A DNA stretch of 64,000 bases from CAMTWB01 sp037441775 (GCA_037441775.1 JBBIRO010000009.1:23052-87051), one strand, 5' to 3'. Numbered from the stretch's first letter, positions 43,920-52,796 are shown. Notes: generated by a model from the letters alone, not told the origin. Numbers and translations: made by a program.

Positions 43920-46415
43920 TTACCGTGGGTTCATGTATTCTATCCGGTCTCTGCCGCCAATTTTTGCCCGATAGAGGGCATGATCGGCGGCAGCGATCAA
44001 GTTTCCAGGCTCCATTCCTGTTCTCGGCGTCACCGATGTCACTCCTATGCTCATGGTAACATAAGCGCCGACAGTAGAATCCGGGTGGGGCAGGGCGAGC
44101 ATCTTAATGCGCCTTCGGATTTCCAGCGCCACATTCATGGCGCCTTCCTGATCCGTATCCGGCATGACCACGATGAACTCCTCGCCGCCATAGCGGGCAA
44201 CCATATCAAGCGGGCGTCTTATGGCGTCCTGTATCGCGACGGCTACCTGGATGAGGCAGTTGTCTCCGGCCTGGTGGCCCAGCGCGTCGTTATAACGCTT
44301 GAAGAAATCGATGTCTCCCATGATTAAAGAAAGGGTGGTCCCTTCGCGAATGGCAAGTTTCCACTGGCGGCTGAAGAACTCATCAAAGTTCCTCCGGTTG
44401 GCGATACCGGTCAAACCGTCCACCAAAGAGAGGTGTTTGAGAGTCTCTTCGTATTTTTTCTGCTCCGTTATATCATGAGCAATGAGAAGCTGATTTGCCC
44501 GGTCATCAATGGTGATGGCCGCAGTTACCTCTTCCACCTCAACTGTTGCGCCATCTTTTTTTCGATAAGAGCGTTGTTTCTGCGGCCCTGGTGGATTGCT
44601 CATGATTTCCGCCATGGTCATTTCCCTTAGCTCCTGCGGGGAATAACCAAGCCACTGATAAACGAAGCTGTTTTCCGAGAGGATCTTGCCGTCGGCTCCA
44701 TCCAGGATGAATATTGCCGCGGGCACATTCTGGAATATGAGCTGGAAGCGTTTTTCGGCCCCGAGCAGTTGAGCGCTGGCGGCCAGCAACCGCTGACTGT
44801 CGATAAAAAAGACCAGCGTGACTGCAACCAGCAAAAACAGCAAGAGGATAGTTGCCAGGCGGGCCAGAACGATCTCGTCGATTGGAGTCATGATATAAAT
44901 GGGCCACTGATGGAAACTGTTAACCAGAAGATGGGGGTAGCCGTTGTAGGTCACGATTTTGCCCTGGGGTCTTGCGGATAGCAGCGCCTCCCCGGGAGTG
45001 AATCCGTACTCCGGGCTATTTTGGATTCTCTCTTTGACCTCCGGTGTAAGGGGCCACAGGGGCATCCGCCGCAAAATCGGATGGCTGGTCAGCATGATGA
45101 TCCCCTCCGGGCTGAGATGGAAAGCGTAGCGATGTTTTTTAAGGAAAAATTCCGCCGTTTCGATGTTCTTTGCCATAATAACGCCGCCGCCGATCTCTCC
45201 ATTCAGGCATCGCACGGGGAATGCCGTCCAATAGATGGGGGCTTCCTTCTTCTGGTCGAAAGTTATGTAATAGCTCCGAAATCCCGATATGGCGTCAGCA
45301 AAAAAAGGCAAACTGGTATCCACTTGGCTGATGATTCTATCAGGACGCAAATCCGCAGAGGCAATGACCCGCCCCCGGGAATCCGCCAGGAGGCATGTTT
45401 CCAGACGAAAATTCGACTGGGCGGTGAACAGATCGTCGGTAACCTGCGCGAGTGCGCGGTCATCTTGTTCGTTTAGGGCTTTTTTAATTGAGGTAATATT
45501 GGCCAAAAGCATTACCCCCTGGTTGACGGCACTCAGTACGCCTCCCAGATGATCCGACATCAAATCGGCGTCGAGCCGGACGCTCGAAATTTTTTCTTTC
45601 AGAAAAAAGCCGCCCGTATAATTGGTCAAAAACCAGCCGCCTACGATAATGAACACAAGCAGGGCAAGGGAGGTGTAGAAGTAGTATTTTGACTTGCGGT
45701 TAAGATAGGCGGAGATCAGGTAAACTTCGAGCCGTTCGATGGCCAGCCGGGAGAAGAAAAAGGCGATTCCCAGGGTGGAAAGGCCGCTGATGAATAGATA
45801 CACCAGAGTAAAATTGTTCTGCGGCTGGGGTGGCAAGAGGGGCAAGAGGGGAAAAGACGGTGGCGCCCCGCCAATAAGGCTGGACAAAAAATGAAAGACA
45901 AAAAGAAGCCCCTGAAAAAGGAAAAGAAGACCTGCGGCAATCATCCAGAACCGCTCGGGCTTTTTTGTCTTCAGGCCGGCTTGCCAAAAGGCGCCGGCCG
46001 CGCCTATCGCAACCATGGCGCCGAGAAAATCGTGAATCGCCACGTCTACAGCCGATCTACTAACGGCTGTGGAAAGAATAATCGCCGTAAAGGGCAACAG
46101 CAAAAGCCACCGTCCGGGCCGGCGGCCAGAGGGAAGCCGAATTGCCCGGCGGGTAAATTCGCCAAGAAATAAGAAACCACCAACAACAAAAAAAAGCGGG
46201 ACTGTTTTAATGATTAAAGAAGAATCGAAGATCAAGACGTTCAGGGCTAAGAGGTAGCCCAAGCCGTAAAACAGGGCATAAAGGGCGATAAAGCCCCAGG
46301 GCATATCCTGGCGCTCCTGTCGTATGAGCGGCAAAGAGGCAGCGGCCAGGATGATAAGCGATATCCCTTGAAAAAAGATGAGATAGTCCGAGGATATGTA
46401 AAACAAAGATTCCAC
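43920..46415 (-). CDS. Membrane PAS-GGDEF diguanylate cyclase
   Basis: 831 residues that make c-di-GMP. Order: about seven membrane helices at the N-terminus (1-250), a further helix, a periplasmic Cache-like sensor domain (about 275-505), a membrane helix near 520, a PAS domain (about 545-650, FQNVPAAIFILDGADGK) and a GGDEF domain with active-site GGEEF in RYGGEEF. An RxxD inhibitory site (RPLD) lies five residues before GGEEF, so product inhibition is expected. Start is GTG at 46415 with AAGG ahead. It is divergent from the ECF sigma operon, with the MSHA-like pilus genes beyond, whose ATPase has a c-di-GMP-binding motif. Confidence 0.9.
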   Translation of the reverse strand: MESLFYISSDYLIFFQGISLIILAAASLPLIRQERQDMPWGFIALYALFYGLGYLLALNVLIFDSSLIIKTVPLFFVVGGFLFLGEFTRRAIRLPSGRRPGRWLLLLPFTAIILSTAVSRSAVDVAIHDFLGAMVAIGAAGAFWQAGLKTKKPERFWMIAAGLLFLFQGLLFVFHFLSSLIGGAPPSFPLLPLLPPQPQNNFTLVYLFISGLSTLGIAFFFSRLAIERLEVYLISAYLNRKSKYYFYTSLALLVFIIVGGWFLTNYTGGFFLKEKISSVRLDADLMSDHLGGVLSAVNQGVMLLANITSIKKALNEQDDRALAQVTDDLFTAQSNFRLETCLLADSRGRVIASADLRPDRIISQVDTSLPFFADAISGFRSYYITFDQKKEAPIYWTAFPVRCLNGEIGGGVIMAKNIETAEFFLKKHRYAFHLSPEGIIMLTSHPILRRMPLWPLTPEVKERIQNSPEYGFTPGEALLSARPQGKIVTYNGYPHLLVNSFHQWPIYIMTPIDEIVLARLATILLLFLLVAVTLVFFIDSQRLLAASAQLLGAEKRFQLIFQNVPAAIFILDGADGKILSENSFVYQWLGYSPQELREMTMAEIMSNPPGPQKQRSYRKKDGATVEVEEVTAAITIDDRANQLLIAHDITEQKKYEETLKHLSLVDGLTGIANRRNFDEFFSRQWKLAIREGTTLSLIMGDIDFFKRYNDALGHQAGDNCLIQVAVAIQDAIRRPLDMVARYGGEEFIVVMPDTDQEGAMNVALEIRRRIKMLALPHPDSTVGAYVTMSIGVTSVTPRTGMEPGNLIAAADHALYRAKIGGRDRIEYMNPR

Positions 46416-46741
46416 TGTTCATTTGCCTTTGATGCTCAGGGCGCACTTAGAATGGCCTAAGCTGCTTTTGGGCCGGGGAAAGACCTATCCGAGAAAGTCT
46501 TGTCTTGGTCTTGCCACAGTAAACAGGCTGAATTAATTATTCCTCTCGTGATAGCATCAGGCCTCGCTTCGGGATAAATTACATTTTATTCCCCCGATGG
46601 TCAATATTTATAATAATTGACGGCGTGGAAAAAAGCCGGTAAAGCCCCCATTGTGGTAATTTTACCGGATGGCCAAAAAAAGACCATCCAGCAATCACGG
46701 CGCGGAGCTTAAGGCGTACCCCGTGGGAATGTAAATATCAT
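46416..46741. other. Divergent intergenic region between GGDEF gene and sigma operon
   Basis: No gene. Contains a TATAAT at 46609-46614 (plus strand, weak -35), a degenerate TTGACG-type repeat end at 46617-46637, and the two overlapping inverted repeats at 46636-46689. Confidence 0.6.
46636..46689 (+). promoter_or_regulatory. Two mutually exclusive hairpins in the sigma-operon leader
   Basis: CCGGTAAA (46636-46643) pairs with TTTACCGG (46661-46668). GGATGG (46667-46672) pairs with CCATCC (46684-46689). The GG at 46667-46668 is needed by both, so only one hairpin can form fully. Could be an operator or an RNA switch; neither is shown. Confidence 0.4.
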
Positions 46742-47290
46742 ATGGAACCAGTTGAGGAGATGGCCGCAGTTATCCGCGTCCTGAAGGGGGAACGCGAGGC
46801 CTATGCCCTTTTGGTTGATGCCTACCGTACCCAAATATTCAATCTGGCCTACCGGATGACGGGAAGTTACGATGAAGCTGTGGACCTAGCCCAGGAGTCC
46901 TTCATCCAGGCCTATCTGAACCTGAAAAAATTCCGGCAGGACCGACGATTTTTCCCCTGGCTCTACACTATCGCCCTGAATATCATCAGAAACCACTGTA
47001 AAAAGCAAAAGCGGGAAAGAAGTTTATCGGCTACGCCGGCAGCGCAGGAACTTTACACCCCCGAAGAGTGCCCCGAAAAAATCCTCCTTGGCGACGAACG
47101 GACGCAAAAACTTGTCGCCGCCCTGCAACAACTTCCCCTGGACCAGCGGGAGGCAGTTATTCTCAGATTTTACCAGGGGCTCTCCTTCGAGGAAATCGCT
47201 GCGACAACAGGTTTTTCCTTGAGCGCCGTAAAGATGCGGGTCTATCGGGGGCTCGAAAATCTAAAAAAAGCGATGGCGGGAGGGGATTGA
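46742..47290 (+). CDS. ECF-type RNA polymerase sigma factor
   Basis: 182 residues, sigma-2 (about 20-92, YALLVDAYRTQIFNLAYRM... DLAQESFIQAYLNL... FPWLYTIALNIIRNH) and sigma-4 (about 125-178, LPLDQREAVILRFYQGLSFEEIA, SAVKMRVYRGL). It is a typical short ECF factor with no extra domain. It heads a plus-strand operon with the anti-sigma/prepilin fusion and three pilin-like genes, so it probably controls pilin or envelope genes and its own operon. It is controlled by the next gene's product, most likely (inference). Confidence 0.92.
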   Translation: MEPVEEMAAVIRVLKGEREAYALLVDAYRTQIFNLAYRMTGSYDEAVDLAQESFIQAYLNLKKFRQDRRFFPWLYTIALNIIRNHCKKQKRERSLSATPAAQELYTPEECPEKILLGDERTQKLVAALQQLPLDQREAVILRFYQGLSFEEIAATTGFSLSAVKMRVYRGLENLKKAMAGGD

Positions 47291-47346
47291 TAAAAGTGTT
47301 TGCGCGGGTTATGTGTCTTGTGACTTTTTTAAGGCGGCGATTGTAT

Positions 47347-48456
47347 ATGTTTGCAAAAGACAAAAATAGATTTGATTGCCAAATGGAAGAGAAATACTCA
47401 CAGATCATCGAGATCATTAAGGAAAGCGCACCACTGCCCCCCCCTGCCGATTTTACCCGGAAGGTGATGGCGCGTCTCGCCGGGGTGGAACCGGTTGCCG
47501 CCGGGTCGTCCATCCGCCTTTTTTTGACCGGATTACAGGACGACTTCAAATCCCTGCGCTTTGCCCGAAAGATCAGCGGCGCCGAATGCTCCTTTTATTT
47601 TTTCCTCACCGGCGTTTTTTATCTCGTCCTGGGGGCGGTACTCATGGCCGGTTTTGTCGATGCCGCGGCCGCCATGACCGGGTGGCTCAAGTTTCAACCA
47701 TGGATTGCCTTGTTAAATTCGCTGTTATTTCTGGCCTTGGGATTTTCTTTGGGCAGAGAGGGAGCCCAGGCCCTGAGGGCGGTGAAACCAGGCATACTTT
47801 TTTTTATCGTCCTTACCTTGATAAACGGGGTTTTCACCCAGATATTCCTGAACATACCCTTGGCCATTACCCTTGGTTTAATCGTGACTAATGCCATGAT
47901 GGGCCTGTTGCTTCTGCTGGCGGCCCAAAAGACCGATTGGTCCGCAAGGAGCGGAAACGGCCTGGAAAAGACTGCCCACGCCCATATGGGGGGCTTTACC
48001 ATGCTTGAGGTCATAGCGGTGGTCTTGATCATCGGGATTATCGGCGCCATAGTCGTCTCCCGGGCAACTTCCACTTCCACCTTCAGCCTGAAATCCCAGG
48101 CGGATGTGATCCGAACCCATCTGCGTTACGCCCAGACTCGTTCCATGAATACCAGTTCCGTTTATGGCCTCATTTTCGGAAATGCCACCACTTATTCCCT
48201 TTTCTACGACGGCGATACAGCTAAAAAGTGGACCCTGGTGGGCGAGGATGGCCAAGAGGTAAATTTAGCGAGCAAAACCCCGGGGATGACGATACTGACA
48301 GAAACGCCGATTACGGTAGCCTTTGACAGTATTGGCAGGCCCTGTACCGATCAGGCGGGGACGACTCTCCAAAGCGTGAACAGAACGATAACCCTGTCTT
48401 TCGCGGGGGAAACGGAAACCATCACGATCACCAAAAACACGGGGTTTATCCCATGA
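47347..48456 (+). CDS. Anti-sigma-like four-TM protein fused to a type IV prepilin
   Basis: One continuous frame of 369 residues. Residues 1-80 are cytoplasmic (ESAPLPPPADFTRKVMARL recalls anti-sigma factors). Four membrane helices follow at about 82-104, 117-136, 148-168 and 172-193. A short cytoplasmic linker leads to MGG|FTMLEVIAVVLIIG at 214-230, a perfect prepilin-peptidase site with Phe +1 and Glu +5, and a GspH/FimT-like pseudopilin body (to 369). There is no stop between the two parts. Either one polypeptide is cut at the Gly-Phe bond, or the pilin is also made from the internal ATG at 47986, which lacks a clear ribosome site. The start is uncertain (ATG 47347 with AAGGCGG, or ATG 47311). 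It overlaps the next pilin gene as ATGA. Confidence 0.8.
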   Translation: MFAKDKNRFDCQMEEKYSQIIEIIKESAPLPPPADFTRKVMARLAGVEPVAAGSSIRLFLTGLQDDFKSLRFARKISGAECSFYFFLTGVFYLVLGAVLMAGFVDAAAAMTGWLKFQPWIALLNSLLFLALGFSLGREGAQALRAVKPGILFFIVLTLINGVFTQIFLNIPLAITLGLIVTNAMMGLLLLLAAQKTDWSARSGNGLEKTAHAHMGGFTMLEVIAVVLIIGIIGAIVVSRATSTSTFSLKSQADVIRTHLRYAQTRSMNTSSVYGLIFGNATTYSLFYDGDTAKKWTLVGEDGQEVNLASKTPGMTILTETPITVAFDSIGRPCTDQAGTTLQSVNRTITLSFAGETETITITKNTGFIP

Positions 48457-48860
48457 ATTTGCCGCTTTTAAAAAATAACAGGGGTTTTAGCCTGCTGGAA
48501 CTCATCGTTACCATTGTCATCGCCGGCATCCTCGGGGCGATCCTGGTCGCTTTTCTGGGGGCAAGCATGACCAGAAGCGCGAATCCTGTCGTGATGGTTG
48601 CGGAGCGCAATGAATTAGACATGGCGATGGAGAATATTGTGGTGGAATACAAACAGCGTATCAATCTGGGCACCTTGAACATTCAGTCCCTGATGACCTG
48701 GATACAAACTAATTACGGTGCCTATGTGGAAAGCGCCAATACCAGGTATATCGCCTTCTCAAGCGCGAATGAGGAAACGGCGTGCGCTGCTGACTGCCGG
48801 GGCCTGAAACTGACCCTGAAAAAAGGCGATCAGCGCGTAGTTGGGCTTTTTACGGAGTAG
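48453..48860 (+). CDS. Type IV pilin-like protein (MshD-like minor pseudopilin)
   Basis: 135 residues with a short basic leader and cleavage site NNRG|FSLLELIVTIVIAG, Glu at +5. The mature body has two Cys (CAADC) near the C-terminus that may form a disulphide. Coupled to the fusion gene by ATGA. Probably a minor pilin assembled by the MshE/MshG machinery encoded on the other strand. Confidence 0.85.
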   Translation: MNLPLLKNNRGFSLLELIVTIVIAGILGAILVAFLGASMTRSANPVVMVAERNELDMAMENIVVEYKQRINLGTLNIQSLMTWIQTNYGAYVESANTRYIAFSSANEETACAADCRGLKLTLKKGDQRVVGLFTE

Positions 48861-48862
48861 TT

Positions 48863-49426
48863 ATGAAAAATAACAAGGGTTTTACCCTGCTGGAAATAAT
48901 TATCGTGTTGCTCTTGGTGGGGATATTGTCGGCGGTGGCCGGGATGGGGCTTGTCACCGGCGTGAAGGGCTATCTTTTTGCCAAGGAAAATGCCCCCACG
49001 GCGCAGAAGGCGGTGCTGGCCATCTCCCGCCTGAGCCGGGAATTTCAGGAAATCTACAATGTAACCAATACCTATAATAACTCCTCCAGCTCCTTGACCT
49101 ATGAACACGTAGATGGGTTTCGTTCAGTGGCGTTGGTGGGCGGCGGCATAAATAAAGAAATAAAGATGCTTGACGGGACGACCCTGCCCAACCAAATCAC
49201 GGGGGATACGCTGATAAATAATGTGAACAGTTTCTCCATAGCCTATTGCAAATACGGACAGTCAACAAACTGCACCTGGACGCCATCCGAGCCGGCAAGT
49301 CTGCTTGCGCGGATCAAGGTGACGCTGGTTATCAACCGGGCCGACAGCGGAATCGGGACGCTGACTTTCACATCCGAGATAAATCCAAGGAATACGGGGA
49401 CATACAATGTGCCAGTCAAGTTTTGA
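48863..49426 (+). CDS. Type IV pilin-like protein (MshO-like minor pseudopilin)
   Basis: 187 residues. Leader MKNNKG with cleavage before FTLLEIIIVLLLVGI (Glu +5). A helix with SRLSREFQEIYNV follows, as in GspJ/MshO-type minor pilins. Starts 2 bases after the previous stop; the next gene starts 20 bases before its end. Confidence 0.87.
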   Translation: MKNNKGFTLLEIIIVLLLVGILSAVAGMGLVTGVKGYLFAKENAPTAQKAVLAISRLSREFQEIYNVTNTYNNSSSSLTYEHVDGFRSVALVGGGINKEIKMLDGTTLPNQITGDTLINNVNSFSIAYCKYGQSTNCTWTPSEPASLLARIKVTLVINRADSGIGTLTFTSEINPRNTGTYNVPVKF

Positions 49427-51788
49427 GATCGATAAGCTAAAATCGCGCGCTCCGGGAGGCGCGAACCACCCGGCCGAGGCGCGGGGGATGATCCTCGTGG
49501 GCCTGATTCTGACGATGGTGGCCTTTTCGACCCTGGGGGCGGCCCTCGTTTCAATTACCTCCACCTCTTATATGTCTCAGACAGGCGCAAATTATTCCCA
49601 GCGGGCGACTTATCTCGCCGAGGCGGGGCATCGCTGGCTGGGGAGCCGGTTTATCACTGCCAACGAGACCCAAAGGGATGACACAATACGAAACATGCAC
49701 GAACAGACCTTTGTCCTGGCGGACGCCCAGGGCAGTTTCAAGCTGGAGACCTACCCTTATTTTTACCGGACCAAGACCCAGACGTCACCCCCGGGAAACC
49801 AGCTTGCGACCGAGATATTGGGTGGGTTTCCCCCGGAACGGGTCATTCCGTCCTCCGGGAAGATTTCCGTTGCCGGTGCGATTAGCGATTATACCAGCTT
49901 TACCCGCGCCGGCGCTGAGGTCGTCTTTGTCAAGACCGGGGCCTGGCCGGCGATTTCCGCCGGCACCACCGTCCTGCCCGTCGCCGTTTCCTCTGGCGCA
50001 GCGCAAACCTTTAGCCGCGGAGGCACTATTGTCCTTGGTTCCGGCGCCGATGCCTTTCCCCCCCTGCGGGGCACCTTCCGGATTGACGGGAACATGATGG
50101 TTTATTCCTACCGGAAGCGGATCGGGAACGAATTGCGGTTCATTACGCTATTGCAGAATCCTCAGGCGGAGTTTAGCAATCCGGTGAGCGTCAATGCCAA
50201 CACGAACATCACCCTGCTGAAGTACCTGGAGCGGCATTCCACCGGAGCGCTCGGAAGCGGCTTGATGGAGACCAAAAGAAGAATAATCTATCGCGGCCCG
50301 ATTGCGGCCACGGTGGACGATCAGGCCTCCGGTCTTTTTGAGAACGTGACCGACCTCATCAACTGGCAGATGAAACCCCCCGGTTCATCCTGGGGGAATT
50401 TTGCCATTGACAATACGGAACAGGCGCTGAAGGTTACCGCCGTGCAAAGCTCCGCCGACGCGGCCCGGGCCGTTATCGGACACAGCGATTTCCTCAGGGA
50501 CGCCTGGCTCGCGCAGAACCAGTTCCTGAGCTACTTAGCCCAGGTGAAGGTGAAAAGCACCACGGGTTATTTTCTCGCGGGTATGTCCTTCCGTCTGCCC
50601 TCCACTGCGGACGCAAACATGGAAGGCTTCAACCTGTCCTTCGTCCGCAGCTCGGACAACACCAAGTCCAGCGGTGACGGCATTCCGAACAATCTGGCCA
50701 ATACGGTCAATGATTTCTATATCACCCTCTGGGAGGACACCCCGCTGGGCCAGCAGAAGAAATTGCTGGCCTATAAAAAACTGAGCGCGAGCTCGGGCGT
50801 GCTTGACGCGCGTCTGTTCACCGATGATATGCAGGCCTGCCTGCCGGCGCCCGTTTCCCCGGAGAATGCCTGCGCGAACTGGAGCGTGCCAAAAACCACG
50901 AAATGGGTGTTATTGAATGTGGGCGGAAACAGGTATTGGCGGCAGGCGGACAATACGCCCGCGGACGCAAAAAACATCCTGACGCTCAAAGGTGTGGTGA
51001 ACCTTGCTCCCACCAGCCCGGCGACGTTGTCCTTTGAACATTACCTTAAGATCCGCAGCAGCGCTACGAATTTCGGCCGCGCTTATGTGGAAATCTCTAC
51101 CAATAACGGCAGCACCTGGTCGGCGCTGGCGTCTTACGACCAGGACGAGATTCTAGAGCCCTGGACCAGGAAGGAAATAGTAATCAACCCGCCCTCGCCT
51201 TTTTTAACAGACAACGTAAAGATCAGGTTCAGGATAGACCCGAGATTTTCCGGTAATGATGAAAGGGTCTGGCACATTGACAACGTGAGTTTCGGCGCCT
51301 CGAACCCCTTTGCCGCCTGGTCAACTCTGCTGGCGCGCATAGATGAGAAGATACTCACTGCGCAGGATGCCCCCACCGCCAAATTCCCGGTGAATACCCG
51401 GGTGAACGATATCCGGGTTTATTACGGCTCCCACGCCGCTAACGGCACCGGCAACAATGTGGCAACGGACGACAACCGGTTGGGGAACCCCCGGGAACAG
51501 GTTTACTGGCCGCCATTTGGCGCGACCACGCCCCAGAGTGACAGGTTTACCCTGGTCCAGTGGGATGTGGTAGTTGCCGATCCGGCAACGGAGGCAAGGG
51601 AGGCCAATACACTCCTGCGGACGAATCGCTACTTAACCACAACCTATAGCGCCGACCGGCCGGAGCTTGGCTTGCACGCCTACGGCGGCAGTGTTTCCAA
51701 CAACGTGTTTTTCGACGACCTCGCCGTAGCCCTGACGAATCCGGGCAACAAAGACGCCATCGGCATGTTGCCCACAGTGCAGCAGTGA
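49407..51788 (+). CDS. Large PilX/MshP-like protein with C-terminal jelly-roll-like region
   Basis: 793 residues. N-terminal leader ends ARG|MILVGLILTMVAFSTLG, a PilX_N/MshP-like helix; position +5 is Gly rather than Glu, as in GspK/PilX proteins, so processing is uncertain. The long extracytoplasmic part is beta-rich; residues about 500-630 (LSFEHYLKIR, YVEISTNNGSTW, HIDNVSFGA) look like a MAM/jelly-roll carbohydrate-binding fold, and a second beta-rich part sits at 310-430. The combination recalls MshP plus MshQ and suggests a pilus-tip adhesin or scaffold (inference). SD GGGGAC. It is the last gene of the plus operon. Confidence 0.75.
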   Translation: MCQSSFEIDKLKSRAPGGANHPAEARGMILVGLILTMVAFSTLGAALVSITSTSYMSQTGANYSQRATYLAEAGHRWLGSRFITANETQRDDTIRNMHEQTFVLADAQGSFKLETYPYFYRTKTQTSPPGNQLATEILGGFPPERVIPSSGKISVAGAISDYTSFTRAGAEVVFVKTGAWPAISAGTTVLPVAVSSGAAQTFSRGGTIVLGSGADAFPPLRGTFRIDGNMMVYSYRKRIGNELRFITLLQNPQAEFSNPVSVNANTNITLLKYLERHSTGALGSGLMETKRRIIYRGPIAATVDDQASGLFENVTDLINWQMKPPGSSWGNFAIDNTEQALKVTAVQSSADAARAVIGHSDFLRDAWLAQNQFLSYLAQVKVKSTTGYFLAGMSFRLPSTADANMEGFNLSFVRSSDNTKSSGDGIPNNLANTVNDFYITLWEDTPLGQQKKLLAYKKLSASSGVLDARLFTDDMQACLPAPVSPENACANWSVPKTTKWVLLNVGGNRYWRQADNTPADAKNILTLKGVVNLAPTSPATLSFEHYLKIRSSATNFGRAYVEISTNNGSTWSALASYDQDEILEPWTRKEIVINPPSPFLTDNVKIRFRIDPRFSGNDERVWHIDNVSFGASNPFAAWSTLLARIDEKILTAQDAPTAKFPVNTRVNDIRVYYGSHAANGTGNNVATDDNRLGNPREQVYWPPFGATTPQSDRFTLVQWDVVVADPATEAREANTLLRTNRYLTTTYSADRPELGLHAYGGSVSNNVFFDDLAVALTNPGNKDAIGMLPTVQQ

Positions 51789-51855
51789 TTTTTTCACCTT
51801 TTGGTTTAGGGTATTTCTCCCTTCGCCCACTGACGATGTTCATGGCGCCCGCAAA

Positions 51856-51886
51856 AAAACGGGAAGGCATTAAACCTTCCCGTTTT
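51856..51886. terminator. Bidirectional terminator between convergent pilin operons
   Basis: AAAACGGGAAGG, a seven-base loop, CCTTCCCGTTTT: a 12-bp stem with A and T runs on the two sides, placed between the convergent 793-residue protein gene and the major pilin gene. Confidence 0.8.
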
Positions 51887-51961
51887 CCCGGATTAAGTAT
51901 GATGTTCCTTTAATTTCACTTTTTACGAGTTCATCAAGTATGGTGTCACCTTAATTCCCCG

Positions 51962-52363
51962 TTACGGTAAATTCCACGTACCCGATGCGGCGTAAGCCGT
52001 ATCAGCCCCACGCTTCGTCACTGAAATTGTGGCAGCATTGGCTGCACCTGTAACGGTAAAAGTCCAAACGTCTGGAGCTGTTCCGACCGAAGTTTCGGTC
52101 CCTGAAGTCCACCCTGCTTCAGTAATAACGTCAGCGGCCGATGCTGGCGCAGCGCTATTTGCCATAAAATACTTCGCGTACGCCAAGTTGAGTGTGGATT
52201 TGATTTCCGCCACCTGCCCCTGGGCGGCCTTTGTCTTGGCCTCCGTCTGCAGATCCAGGTACTTCGGCACCGCAACGGCCGCCAAAATGCCCAGGATGAC
52301 CAGGACGGCGATGATCTCGATCAGCGTAAAACCTCTTTCATTCCTTAAAACGTTTTTTTTCAT
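51962..52363 (-). CDS. Major type IV pilin (MshA-like)
   Basis: 133 residues. Leader MKKNVLRNERG, cleavage before FTLIEIIAVLVILGILAAVAV (Glu +5), a pattern typical of MshA/PilA-type major pilins; mature protein about 122 residues. AGGAGGATTAG precedes the ATG. It has its own sigma-54 promoter at 52452-52467 and a sigma-54 activator gene 560 bases upstream, so it is likely expressed separately from the assembly genes. A pseudopilin role (GspG) is possible but the locus favours the pilus subunit. Confidence 0.88.
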   Translation of the reverse strand: MKKNVLRNERGFTLIEIIAVLVILGILAAVAVPKYLDLQTEAKTKAAQGQVAEIKSTLNLAYAKYFMANSAAPASAADVITEAGWTSGTETSVGTAPDVWTFTVTGAANAATISVTKRGADTAYAASGTWNLP

Positions 52364-52451
52364 TTTACTAATCCTCCTAATTGTTTTTGGTTAAACAGCT
52401 TCGATTGATCTGTCGGCGCCTCAATTCCTGCGCCGGTACGGGTATAACTAC

Positions 52452-52467
52452 AGCAAATATAGTGCCA
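52452..52467 (-). promoter_or_regulatory. Sigma-54 promoter of the major pilin gene
   Basis: On the minus strand it reads TGGCACTATATTTGCT: -24 GG and -12 GC dinucleotides separated as in the consensus TGGCAC-N5-TTGC. It lies about 85 bases upstream of the pilin ATG. Confidence 0.85.
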
Positions 52468-52620
52468 AATATCCATCAGCCGTTCATTAAATAAAATTCG
52501 GGAGGCGAAGGCCTGAAATAATGCCCGCAGGCTGGGCACAAGGCCGCTTCAGGCCCGGCCCCACATTGCCCAAATCGCGTCTGAAATTGCGGGGCTGGTT
52601 TACTTTGACCATCCTGCTGG

Positions 52621-52796
52621 CTCGTAAAAAGTCGATTTTGTTTCCTTTTGTCATTCCGTGCTTGACACGGAATCCAGTATTTTCAAGCTGCTCTGGACCC
52701 CGGCGCCTGTCCCGGACGCCGGATCGCGTCCGGGGCAGGCGCCGATCCGGGATTCGCCGGGGTGACGGGGTCGGTGACTTTTTACGAGGCCGTCAA
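52621..52796. repeat. Miniature inverted-repeat element, TTGACG/TAAAAAGTC family (copy 3, hairpin core)
   Basis: Perfect 13-bp ends CTCGTAAAAAGTC (52621-52633) and GACTTTTTACGAG (52776-52788), extended on the right to CCGTCAA (52796). Inside is a GTCATTCC...GGATTC type element with a strong hairpin at 52701-52744 (GGCGCCTG/CAGGCGCC and CCCGGACGC/GCGTCCGGG arms). No transposase. Similar ends at 4867-5069, 26583-26802 and 35197-35217. Confidence 0.75.

Noticed and set aside
46617..46637. Degenerate repeat end before the sigma operon (TTGACGGCGTGG then AAAAAAGCC)
   Set aside because: Several mismatches to the family and no partner end; might equally be part of a promoter.
47068..47310. Upstream extension of the anti-sigma/prepilin frame into the sigma-factor gene
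   Set aside because: It is sigma-factor sequence read in another frame; the product would start with non-homologous residues.
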